From assembly GCA_021521415.1 (NCBI GenBank), contig JAIQDT010000191.1:2356001-2420000 (forward strand): 64,000 nt of DNA, read 5' to 3'. The number at the start of each line of letters is the position of its first letter. The stretch's first letter is position 1. The position numbers and the translations under genes are program-made. This stretch comes from Bidens hawaiensis (Eukaryota > Streptophyta > Magnoliopsida > Asterales > Asteraceae). The notes beneath the pieces were generated by a model. It saw only the letters and a list, made by a program, of their open reading frames with translations, was not told where the DNA came from and did no database searches. Positions 1-10,057 of this stretch are shown here, piece by piece.

Positions 1-1468
1 CAGCAGAAGTGACCGCAGGTGGTACACATTGTAACCCTGCAGTAGTAGTGATGGTCGACTCCACAAATCGTGCAACTACCACCGGTGGATTAAGCGGTTG
101 GGGTGGTAGAGACACAATTGCTGGGGTCGACGTCTCGACAGCAGTAACCTGTGCTGTAGTAGGAATAAGAGACATACCAGACAAGGCAGGTGGAGCAAAA
201 CGTACCAGCCTTGAAGATTCTCCAGCTTCCGAACCCATACCTCTCTGTTCTCTTCTTGAACGTCTGAGCACAATCTGCACTGCCTCCTCTTCATCAACTT
301 CATCCTCATCCTCGTCTACAGTTCTCGGTCACTTTCCCGTAGTTCTCTCCCGAGACACCATAAGTCGTCTCGCCTCAGCAAACGTTTCGTCTAGATCGGA
401 GTCAGCTACCGAAGTAACTGCTCTAGTAACATCCATAAACTGAGGACCCAAGACATCCATATCAAACACACCATGTATGCCAAAGGCAGCATTTAGATCA
501 ACGTCTTCAGCAGTAGACACAGCATGAGATACAGTAGCTGGCACAGCAGCAGAGGCAACAGTAGAAACAACAGGCGCAGCTGATACAGCATGAGGTGCTG
601 CCGCCTGATGTGGTTGGGGGTCTCTGAACTCGTCCCCTCCTGCAGGAACATACTCCGGATTGATGAGATATCCGAATAATGGAGTATGCCTGGGACGCAG
701 CTCAGGCTTGCTACGAGTGCTCGAGGTGCGGCACTGAGCAAAGATACGTTTCGTCACACATTCGACGTATCTTATTGGGCGTCTCTGCGGTAGCGACGGA
801 GCGACATGATTTAAAATCATCTGTAAGAAACGAGGATACATAGTGAATCGCTCGCGCGCCACAGCCCTTCTTTGACGATCGATCTCGTAGAATATTAGCT
901 GACTGAATGAATATCGGCGGTTGTAAGTCAGCGCTATCATGGCCGACTGCATCGTCGCGCCCATCCCATCTGTTCCTGCCTTCGTGCCGGACATGCATAC
1001 AATCAACACATGCATCAGGAAGCGCCACTGATCTAGCAGAAACCCTTTTCTCCTCTGCGAGTCCCCCAGCGGACCCGAATAACCCATCCTCAAGTAAGCT
1101 CCATCCCGGAAAGGAGCCACGAACTCCGTTGGGTCATCTCTTGTTTCTTCACCGAACTGCAGAGCCAACCGTATGTCTTCCGAGGAAAACTGTATGTTAT
1201 GACCATTTACGGTTGCTCGCATCACCGGAGGCTCAGGCCTGCAATCATAGTACACTGTCTGCCAAAAATCTTCAATGTTAGGCAGAGAAATGGGCAGTGT
1301 ATTTGTGAGCGCGTGAAAGACTCTTGATCGCAGGAGAAACGTGATAATCTACCTGTAGTCTTCTACGCCTCGTGCGTCTGGATCTAACGTGATGTACTGG
1401 TTATGGGCTGGAAAGAATTGTCGTTGCTCATCACCATCGTCACCACCAGCACCTCCAACAGCAGCCAT
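1..1468 (-). pseudogene. Copia-A ORF3 (third gene after pol), 3' end cut by window edge
   Basis: A reading frame starts at ATG 1468-1466 and matches ORF3 of Copia-B (37382-40312) along its length: a short Ala/Gly/Asp-rich N-terminus, a conserved block around PNIEDFW, a helical middle with LDQWRFLMH and MYPRFLQMI, then an acidic Ser/Pro-rich stretch. It is broken by a TAG at 1349-1351 (Copia-B has a Glu codon there) and by a frameshift near 310-330, after which homology continues in another frame. Its position between pol and the 3' LTR is that of the env-like gene of Sireviruses. I do not know a biochemical function, and no clear signal peptide or membrane anchor is visible. Confidence 0.75.
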
Positions 1469-1470
1469 AT

Positions 1471-1494
1471 CTGCACCAAACAAAACAAGTTAGA
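1471..1494 (-). promoter_or_regulatory. candidate 3' splice site before Copia-A ORF3
   Basis: On the minus strand CTAAC (1489-1493) is followed by a T-rich tract and GCAG, ending at 1471, two bases before the ORF3 ATG. This fits a branch point, polypyrimidine tract and acceptor. The same arrangement occurs before ORF3 in Copia-B (40315-40339) and Copia-C (57531-57555). The donor was not identified. Confidence 0.55.
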
Positions 1495-1524
1495 CAGTGT
1501 GTAAGCAACTCACAAGTTCGCTAA

Positions 1525-1840
1525 GTACCACGAGCGAAGTTGTGATTAAACCTATACAGGCGAACATAACGGTGAGGCGAAGTTGGGAACAACTTCGCTT
1601 CAACTGTAATTTCGTCTAAAAAACTGTTAAGTAAAATGGTATAGGCGAAGATGATGATAACTTCGCCGAATCACAACATCGCCACAGGCGAACTTAAGTT
1701 CAAGGCGAAGTTACTGATAACTTCGCCACAGGCGAAATTAAGCTTCAAGGCGAAGTTACGGATAACTTCGCCACAGGCGAAATTAATCTCCTGGCGAAGT
1801 TGTGGATAACTTCGCCTAAACCTTAACTTCGCCTGCATCT
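1525..1840. repeat. inverted-repeat cluster GGCGAAGTT/AACTTCGCC upstream of ORF3 (Copia-A)
   Basis: About five stem-loops with 9-bp arms, GGCGAAGTT then 5-7 bases then AACTTCGCC, follow one another with short spacers. Variants such as GGCGAAATT show decay. The cluster lies just upstream of ORF3 in the element's sense, and the same word recurs in the leader and LTR. Confidence 0.85.
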
Positions 1841-2864
1841 GAAACGCCGACTGTTCAGATTCAAAGGTTTAGATCCGATGTTTTCGGACCGATTTGACGA
1901 TCCATCAGTGAATAACAACATAGATTTAATGATATTGAGACGTAAAGGACGTCCATGAACACGTAACACAAAGGTGAAAAACTTGGTTTTGAAGGTTCGA
2001 CGACCCGAGGTCTCGAACCGGGTAAAACTATACCGAACGAGTATGTTTGGGAATGATATTGACAACACATACCACGAGTATAGTAGAAACTAGAAACACA
2101 AGATCGAAAACGAGTGGTAAAACTAGATCGCCGGAAAAATTGATGATAAGTTATATGTTCGCCGGAATTTCGAAAATAATGATACTGTTACTGTATCAAA
2201 AACCTTATATAGGGCAGAGTTGGTTCAGGCGAAGTTACGTTTAACTTCGCCTAGGCGAAGTTAAGCACAACTTCGCCGAATTCAACAACTTCGCCCGTAA
2301 GTTCAAAATCAGCCCTTTAAGTTTGAATAATCTTGCACTTAACATTAGAAGTTTCCAAAAAGAGTTAAACAAAAATGATCATGTCCAAGTAACCAGTTTT
2401 ACAATAACACAACTACAAAAATAGAAAAACTTATAAAAATTTTAACGAAATAAGGGATCAAATTTCAGTCTAGTCAGGGACCACTATGTTTTAGAAAAGA
2501 TCCCAACAGAAATCATACTAACTATGTGACTGTCACTTGGATCCGTGTTTAGCCGTATTATGACATAGAGAAACAGGTTGCAAGCATGTAAATAACTTAA
2601 ATGGTTTTCAACGTTTCTGTGATACGTATTAAGGTTCAGTTAAGCTCAAAATTTTAAGTGGGCAACAACTCAGAGATAATGATGTCTTCTATCTATTCTC
2701 AAAGCGTATTTGGCTATACCCAAGTCACCCCGAATTGACTTCGACCCATAGTGTCTGATTAACTTGTAGATACTCGTTGTCTGCTTCCCTTTCTCTTCTT
2801 ACTCCAGACTTTTGAAGTCTTGATTGTTTCTATATCTCATAAGTACTAAAAATATACATGTATA

Positions 2865-2866
<2 letters not shown>

Positions 2867-2902
<36 letters not shown>
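2867..2902. repeat. 36-base T homopolymer
   Basis: Uninterrupted T tract inside the Copia-A spacer; it reads as A on the element's sense strand. Shorter T-rich tracts lie at the same relative place in Copia-B (near 41730) and Copia-C (58948-58978). Confidence 0.95.
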
Positions 2903-2907
<5 letters not shown>

Positions 2908-3613
2908 AACATTCTTATTGACTTCGGAGTACTAAACTACTGCAAGTCCCGAATCTGGATCACTGCAGTGTCTTGACATGCTTTCTTCACGGGAATCAGA
3001 ACACTCACGGGCTCGTGTATGACTGGGTAGTCGCTTTTCTGCCTATCATTCGGAAAGATATGTGTGAAGACATTCAAAACTCTTAAGGAGTTTCCACGTA
3101 AATTCGAGTAGTTTAGTTAGTATCACATACACTTTTACGCACCATAAAAATTACCATGACATACAATGACTGTTCTAAAGCCTTTTAAGCCTAATAATTT
3201 CACTAGTTAAGCACACACAATCAGTATATATATCATTTTCCAAGGTTGGATCAATTTTCTGTTAAACACAGCAAAGAACTTCTTACGAAGTATTAGACTT
3301 GAAAAGTAATTTCATTTCCCTCAAAAATTTTGATTTCAATCGCCCCGATCACGTCAAAGCCGTCAGGTAAACGGCTATCCTGAAGATCCAATGGATCAAC
3401 TGGACCGACCACATACAAGTATGTGTCCTTCTTACTAAGAATGACCGACTAATTTTCAGCAACTGAAAGAACACATGTCATAACTGCCCCGGTCACTTTC
3501 AGTCTTCCGGTTAATGGCTATCCTCATTCTCGAAGTCGAAACGAGGACCAAAACATATCCGAGGATATGTCCATCAAACTGAGGTAACCGACTAATTTTA
3601 AGCAATAATGACA

Positions 3614-3616
<3 letters not shown>

Positions 3617-3646
<30 letters not shown>
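3617..3646. repeat. 30-base T homopolymer just past the pol stop
   Basis: Reads as A on the element's sense strand and starts about 20 bases after the Copia-A pol stop codon. Copia-B has an 11-base version (42453-42463). Copia-C has an 8-base version (62794-62801) about 100 bases past its pol stop. Confidence 0.95.
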
Positions 3647-3650
<4 letters not shown>

Positions 3651-3666
3651 AAACACAAAGGCATGG

Positions 3667-5262
3667 TTACTCGGGATTGATCATCCCGTTCAGCTCAATT
3701 AGGTTTTGAAATCTAGATTTATCAAACGCTTTTGTAAACAGATCAGCAAAATTTTCAAGTGTATCAACTTTTTCGATCTTGATCAGTTTCTTCTCAGCAC
3801 AATCCCGTATGAAGTGATGACGAATGTCAATATGCTTAGTTTTACTGTGTTTCACGGGATTGTTAATTACTGAGATGGCGGCAGTGTTATCAATTAAAAT
3901 AGGAGTGAGTAAGAAATTCAGACCATAGTCGCGTAATTGTTGCTGAATCCACAAAACCTGAGAGCAGCAGTTGGATGCTGCCATGTATTCAGCTTCGCAT
4001 GTTGAAATTGCAACTGATATCTGTTTCTTGCACTGCCAGGAAACTAATCTTCCTCCAAGAAACTGACAGCCTCCTGTGGTTGACTTCCGACTCTGATTGC
4101 ATCCCCCATAATCAGAATCTGTATATGCCACCAGTTCAACGTCTCCTCCCTTTGGGTACCACAACCCTAGCTTCGGCTTTCCCTTGAGATACCGTAGTAT
4201 CCTCTTTGCACCTTTCAAATGAGATTCTTTCGGATTTGCCTGAAAACGTGCACAAAGACAAACAGCAAACATTATATCAGGCCTGGAAGCAGTTAAATAC
4301 ATTAATGAACCTATTATCGCCCGATACAGAGTTGGGTCCACATCTGCGTCACCATCTGATTCAGCACCCAATTTGTGATTGACGCAGATTGGAGTATCAT
4401 ATGGAGAACTGTCCTCCATCTTGAATCTTTTCAGCACATCATGAACGTACTTCGTTTGATGAATGAACATCCCGTCCTTCTTCTGATTAACCTGCAATCC
4501 TAGAAAGAAAGTTAGTTCACCCATAGCACTCATCTCGAATCGTTTCTTCATGACAGCCTCAAAATCCTGACACATGGATACTCTTGATGCAGCAAAAATG
4601 ATATCATCCACGTAGACTTGAACCAGTAGGAAGTCACATCCTTCTCTCTTCACAAACAACGTACTGTCAATCAATCCCCTTTCAAAACCATTTTCCAGCA
4701 AGTAGTCCGATAACGTTGAATACCAGGCACGAGGTGCCTGATGTAACCCATATAACGCCTTGCTCAACCTGTATACGTGATCAGGAAAGTCTGGGTCAGG
4801 AAAACCCGGAGGTTGCTCAACATACACAACCTCATCAACTTTCCCGTTTAGAAACGCGCTCTTCACATCCAACTGAAATACCTTCATCTTTTTAAATGCA
4901 GCAAACGCCAAAAACAATCGAATCGCTTCTAACCGGGCAACAGGAGCAAACACCTCATTGTAATCAATACCCTCTTGCTGATTAAAACCTTTAACAACCA
5001 GCCTCGCCTTATTTCTTACGATAATTCCCTTATCATCTCTCTTACACTTGAACACCCATTTTGTGCCTATAGCGTGCACATTCCTTGGTTTTTCAACCAA
5101 AGTCCAAACTTCCATTTTTTCGAACTGAGCCAACTCTTCTTGCATGGCCTCGACCCACGAGTTGTCCTTTAAAGCCATTTGATAATTCTTTGGTTCAATT
5201 TGGCTTATAAAGCAGGAGTACAAACATTCGTTCAGTATACCCGTTTCCTTAATGCTTCGCTG
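3667..5262 (-). pseudogene. Copia-A pol remnant: reverse transcriptase and RNase H only
   Basis: Open frame of at least 518 codons from the first Met at 5223; homology to Copia-B extends upstream to about 5262. It carries the copia RT core (KARLVVKGFNQQEGIDYNEVFAPVAR, the catalytic YVDD within VQVYVDDIIFA, and the SLMYLTASRPDIMFAV segment). It ends in an RNase H domain (AYTDSDYGG, CEAEYMAAS) and the C-terminus GMINPE. Copia-B shares that C-terminus. No gag, protease or integrase precedes it. The frame is intact to its stop, unlike most neighbours, but without a leader start codon it is unlikely to make a working enzyme. Confidence 0.85.
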
Positions 5263-5265
5263 AAA

Positions 5266-5530
5266 AGAGAACTTCGCTGGATCTTAAGTTCGCTTGACTT
5301 GGCGAAGTTAAAAATAACTTCGCTTAGAATGAGCGAACTTAGAAGATAAGCGAACTTGGGTGGAAAGCGAAGTTGCGGATAACTTCGCTAAGGCGAACTT
5401 ATGAGGTAAGCGAAGTTGTGGTTAACTTCGCTAATCCTTATATCTTCGCCGAAAACCCTAATTCCAGTGACGGCAACTTCGCCTGAAGAATGGTAACTTC
5501 GCCCGAAGAACGGTAACTTCGCCCGATGAA
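5266..5530. repeat. inverted-repeat cluster in the Copia-A leader
   Basis: Multiple GCGAAGTT/AACTTCGC words in both orientations (for example near 5305-5320, 5368-5390, 5410-5435, 5480-5525). They occupy the untranslated leader between the primer site and the former gag start, the same place as the cluster at 48500-48715 in Copia-B. Confidence 0.85.
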
Positions 5531-5710
5531 CAAGGAAACTGTTCAGATCTGATTTCGTCAATCCAGCAGTTTCCGATCAATGCAATGGCTTGAAAATGAC
5601 TGTCAAGCACGAGCAAAACACAATCCCAACAAAAACACGTCCCGCGAATAGGTCAAACGAGACGTTTTCTACACCCGCGTGAAATCCCGAACCTCACAAT
5701 CGAGCCGATG

Positions 5711-5722
5711 GCTCTGATACCA
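5711..5722 (-). other. primer binding site, Copia-A
   Basis: Minus strand reads TGGTATCAGAGC, complementary to the 3' end of plant initiator Met-tRNA, two bases inside the 5' LTR boundary. It would prime minus-strand cDNA synthesis. Confidence 0.9.
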
Positions 5723-5724
5723 AT

Positions 5725-6154
5725 TGTAGGCTCCTGGACGGATCGTACACGGGACGTCGCTAACAACACAGGTGCGGAATCCCTGCGTGGGTAGATACGA
5801 GTGTAGAGTATGTGGAGATCGAACACACAAGCAATAAACCAACCACGTTATATTGATAACAAAACACGTGACCCGAAGTCACTGTTACAGACTATGACAC
5901 GTAACTCGGTTACTGAACAACTGAAACAAAACCCTAAACGACCAACACCTAAACTGTTCCGCTGAACAGTTTATATATACGACAACTTCGCCACAGGCGA
6001 AGTTGTCGATAACTTCGCTGATTCAACAAGTTCGCCATAGCGAACTTGTTGACAACTTCGCGTATTACACAAATAAACATAATCAAAACATAATTGCATT
6101 ACAGACTCGATTACAAATGCTAGACTATGAACTACTGACACACATGTACCAACA
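5725..6154 (-). repeat. Copia-A 5' LTR (430 bp)
   Basis: Bounded by TG and CA. The minus strand holds a TATA motif (5970-5980). GGCGAAGTT-type palindromes at 5984-6062 lie directly upstream of it in transcription order. Layout matches the 417-bp LTR of Copia-B but the sequence is clearly diverged, so A and B are related subfamilies rather than recent copies of each other. Confidence 0.85.
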
Positions 6155-6159
6155 ATAAT

Positions 6160-7073
6160 GAAGAAAGTGTTCATATCTCTAACGCTGAGAGCAAATTCAA
6201 TCGTAAATTCAAGAAAGAACTAGTAAATTCAAGGCAGTAGTTTTAAGAACTTTATGGCATTTGGACCAAAAGAATTCTATGGTGATAAAGGTGCCATATC
6301 AACTGTACGATGGCTTGAAGAAATCGAGTCCATTGTTATCATCAGCCAATGTACTGAGATTCAAAAGATTCAATACACCTCTCAATACTTTAAAGGTGAA
6401 GCATTGGAATGGTGGAATACCCTGATCTTGTCAAAGGGTAGAGAAACTACATACCAATTAAAGTAGAAAGAATTCAAAGAACTGGTATTACGAAAGTTCT
6501 ATCCCATGCATGAAATTGATCTTATTCAAACTAAGTTTTTGAACCACAAGGTGGAAGGCACTAATCTCAAGGAATACAATACTAAGTTTCATGAGTATTG
6601 TAGATTGGTACTACATTTGGTAATACCCGAATCCAAAAAAGTAACCCGCTACATTTGGGGTTTACCTTGGGAAATTAGAGATATGGTAAGATCTCATTTT
6701 CCTCAAACCGCTGATTCAGCCATGGAATTAGCTGGTTATCTTATGAATGGTCTTATCAGAAAACAAGAAGAAGATAAGGATAACAAAGGAAAGAAATAAG
6801 AAACCGAGGAAAAGAAAACGAAGAAAAACAAAGAAAAGAAAGAAGGGTCGTTTAAATTCACAAGACCAATCTGTCAGAGCTGTGGCAGAAGACATCATGG
6901 AAAGTGTTTAAAACCAATAAAAATATTCCATTGATCACATGCAACTTTTGTAAGAAACTCGGTCATTCGGAAGACAATTGCAAAAGGAAAACAGTTGTAT
7001 GTTTTAGTTGTGAAGAAAACGGACACTTCAGTTCGGAATGTCTGAAAAAGTGAAGAAAGGAAAAATAAATATA
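6160..7073 (+). pseudogene. Gyp5 gag, truncated and broken
   Basis: The gypsy capsid region is recognisable (VRWLEEIESI, GEALEWWNTL, EFKELVLRKFYP, then YNTKFHEYCRLV and IWGLPWEIRDMV). A stop codon at 6464-6466 and a frameshift between 6800 and 6940 break the frame. Three zinc knuckles follow: CQSCGRRHHGKC, CNFCKKLGHSEDNC and CFSCEENGHFSSEC. This triplet resembles the knuckle layout of Gyp1. The 5' part was cut by the Copia-A insertion at 6154/6160. Confidence 0.8.
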
Positions 7074-7834
7074 TTGAACGCACAAGGAGCATCCGATAAT
7101 CAAGAATAGAAGAAGACAAGAGTATGCCAAATGAATGTTCAAGATCCAAAGGCATTAGAAATGACTAATAGTTTAATTAACTCTTGTAAATTGTTTGTAA
7201 TCTCATTTTAAACGAGAAATTTTGTAATCATATACGGGTATTTAAATCCCTAATGTATATAAAGAAGATTGTGACTTTACACAAGAATGCTTATATGCCA
7301 AGGAAAAGAGATAGTAACATTTTCGAAATCCAAGAATCTATGTTATTTAAAAATCATCATCTATAGAAAGGTGAAATAAATGAATTAAACTAAGAAATAA
7401 GAACATGTCTTCTCGAAGAAGATCAATTATCCGAACTTTGAAAATTCAAAGAAATGATTGATGGACATGAACGAAAGAAATCTGTCAAGATCATGAAGTA
7501 AAAGAATATCATTACTCATGTATGAAAATCTTGAAAGGTATCAGGATAAGTAAGGATTCGATAGACTGAATCCAAGAAGCAATGTTGTTAACATCAGTAA
7601 ATGATTAGAATACAAAGGTAAGGTAAATAGTTAAAAACAACTTGCCACTATGCTTAGCAATTTACAATTAATTACGGTATTCTGAATGATTAACTGAATA
7701 CATCATCCAAAGATATGAGTTAACAACAAATCATAAATTGCAACCATTCAAACAGTTCAAGTTAAGCTCAAGCAGCAAATTAGAAAGAGTCTAATAGCAA
7801 ATCGATAAGCAAGGAATCACTCAAACCGAATCTC
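7074..7834 (+). other. Gyp5 internal remnant, no recognisable domain
   Basis: A-rich sequence with many stops in all frames. It follows the gag zinc knuckles where protease and RT should be, but I see no protease DTG/DSG or RT motif. Probably decayed or rearranged internal sequence. Confidence 0.4.
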
Positions 7835-7839
7835 GAGGA

Positions 7840-10026
7840 TGTAAGGCCCCGTTACCGGTGCCCTACATTTGGTGTTGGATTTACTCATAAACACAGTTCT
7901 AAATATTAGAGTTAATAAAAACATTCGCGAAATTGTAAATATTCATAAAACATTACAAGTAAATCCATAACTTAGTCTTATTAAAACATATCGTCTTTGA
8001 AATCAAAATATTAATTCTAAAACATCTTTAGTCTTCAGATGCCAGACTCTTATTCTTCTGCTATGTTCCCCCGCTCAAGCCAGCTGTCTCATTCTACTCA
8101 CCTGCGTGCATACTAAAATTCAGCTACGCTGAGTGAGTTCTAGTTAATCACATAACATACAATACATACACATTTACATACTTTCATTCATACTTTCATA
8201 CTTGCTTACCTTCATTCTTTCTTTCTTTCATATTTGTACCTTACATTTTAAAGAGCATTACACCCTATAACCTTCGTATATAATATTAGGGTATGTAACC
8301 CTTTAACCTTCGCATATATTATTCGGGTATGCAACCCTTTAACCTTCGCATATATTATTAGGGTATGCAACCCCTTAACCTTACCTTACCTTTCATTATC
8401 ATTTACATTATCACATCCATACATATAATATCATACAAATCATAGTCGTACACACTTCCTTATTCACATACATATATATTACACTATACTTTATTAACAA
8501 TACATGCAATACCCGAAGGTCGTTCACGTACCGTCAAGCATAAATTCGTAACTATCACATTCGTAATCAAGACATACACTTATCATTTAAGGTAAGTGTA
8601 TTAGAATTCACATTGAGTATGCACACAACCCCGAAAACATAACAAGGAAATAGGGCTAGAAACTCACCAGAACTCGGTTACGTTCACCGTTAATCGTTAT
8701 TCCCTTCTTGAGTTGTGCACGACTAACTGTATAACAATTACACGTATCAATTAATTATCACTACACATATCGTCTTTCTATTTTAATTATTACCCTCAAC
8801 AAACAAGGGTCCGGGGGCAGCGCCCCTGGCAGCAGGGTTCTAGGGGCGGTAGCCCCTAGCGGGGTCCAAGGTGCAGAGCCCCTGGCTGGGGTTAAGCTGT
8901 CTTAACACATTTTCCATTAGGATTTTAATTTATTATTTAATTCGCTAACTCATTCGCTATAACGAATTAAGCCTCATTCCTTATCTTTTTTTCCAGATTC
9001 GTTATCCTGATTCGTCTTTGATAAATCCCCATTCGTTATCCTGATTCGTCACCTTATCATCTGATTCGTCCTCTGGTTCGTCAACTTATCATAACGAATT
9101 GGGTAAGTAACTAATCACTTGATTCATTATCTTTCAATATCGAACTGGTGGGTAAGGAATCACTTGATTCGTTATCTTAATAGAACGAACTGGGTGAGCT
9201 ACTTAGTTATCTTGTCTTAACGAATGGTTGAACTAATTCGTTAACTGGACATAACGAATGGATGGACTAATTCGTTATCTTAACATAACGAACTGAATTA
9301 ATATTATCCAGACTTTGACTCAGGGTCAAAGTCAAAATTTCCAAGAACAACAAATAGTCAACATAAACGGATTTTTACAATTGAACCTCAAATCTTAACG
9401 AAACAACACGATTTCGGTATCCATGAAATCGTAATCACATCGCCTACAAAATCCAATCATCGAATCCTTCAAACATCATGTTTTAAGGGGTAAGATTGGA
9501 CCATTTCCTAACCCGTTTATTCATTCAATAATTAACCTATCAAATTGTAATGGATTTAAATGAGGTTTGCTTTGTTGGGTTCGTTTTTATCATTCTCAAA
9601 CAGATATAAGATCCCCCAAACAAATCCGAACCTTAATGAATGATTTCTAATTATAAACGTACCTTAAACGAGCCGAACTACGAACACGGTTAAGCCTTGA
9701 TGTTGTTTTGGTCCGTCATGACGTTCCAGCACCAACAAGCTCGGGTTTTCGCCTTCGGATCTTGGTTTGGGTTATAAGATGGTGTTGTTTGTGTTTTTGA
9801 TGGTGTAGGCTATGGTGTAAAGATGGATAAAAAATGGAAAGGTTTAGGGTTTAGGGGGTATTTATACTCCCTTAAGCCCATGGACCTAAGGCCCATTCCA
9901 TTCTCTTATTCCATCTTCTAAAGTCCAAGCCCATCATCTTATAATTTATTTATCTAAACTGATAACGACACACTATAAAATAAACGAAATTTATTTTATT
10001 AATTCTTTCAAAAGTAGGATGTTACA
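7840..10026 (-). mobile_element. solo LTR of the Gyp2 family (2187 bp, TSD gagga)
   Basis: Minus-strand LTR from TGTAACATCC (10026 end) to GGGGCCTTACA (7840 end), flanked by gagga at 7835-7839 and 10027-10031. No internal region, so it likely formed by LTR-LTR recombination. Landmarks on the minus strand in transcription order: TATA (about 9860-9868), donor AAG|GTACGT (near 9660), a run of ATAACGAAT inverted repeats (8935-9300), GC-rich hairpins (8807-8892), GTGAGT donor (near 8665), a tandem repeat (8265-8390) and acceptor CAG|GTGAGT (near 8100). It inserted just before the polypurine tract of Gyp5. Confidence 0.88.
8265..8390. repeat. tandem repeat in solo LTR, about 3.5 copies of a ~36-bp unit
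   Basis: Units contain ACCCT...AGGGT arms around a TTCGCATATATTATT core, so each can fold. It occupies the same LTR slot that holds unrelated tandem repeats in the other gypsy LTRs of the window. Confidence 0.8.
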
Positions 10027-10057
10027 GAGGACGAGATTCATTCCAAGGTGGGGAGGA

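Larger units (their letters stand above)
1841..3666 (-). other. Copia-A non-coding spacer between pol and ORF3
   Basis: No long ORF. Blocks of sequence match the equivalent spacers of Copia-B (40681-42483) and Copia-C (58500-59159 plus 62283-62901). They include the stretch around 2690-2760, the stretch around 3005-3080, and two hairpins at 3410-3425 (CACATAC-AA-GTATGTG) and 3553-3570 (ACATATCC-GA-GGATATGT). A second GGCGAAGTT inverted-repeat cluster lies at 2224-2300. Two long T tracts (A on the element's sense strand) are at 2867-2902 and 3617-3646. Confidence 0.7.
1..6154 (-). mobile_element. Copia-A: internally deleted Ty1/copia element, 3' end outside window
   Basis: Minus-strand copia element. 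Its 5' LTR is at 5725-6154, a primer site follows, then a leader, an RT-RNase H ORF, a non-coding spacer and ORF3, which runs off the left edge. Compared with Copia-B in this window, gag, protease and integrase are missing: the leader joins the RT region at about 5262-5270. It is therefore a deletion derivative that would need proteins in trans. The 5' LTR abuts a gag remnant of Gyp5, so Copia-A inserted into that element. The other LTR and TSD copy are outside the window; the candidate TSD base string after the LTR is ataat (6155-6159). Confidence 0.85.

Noticed and set aside
9..443. ORF of 144 codons on the plus strand
   Set aside because: Antisense shadow of Copia-A ORF3, which has homologues; low-complexity Ser tract derives from the acidic linker.
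3667..5223. Copia-A RT ORF as a functional free-standing reverse transcriptase gene
   Set aside because: It aligns precisely to the C-terminal half of a copia polyprotein and lies between the leader and spacer of the same element; it is a deletion product.
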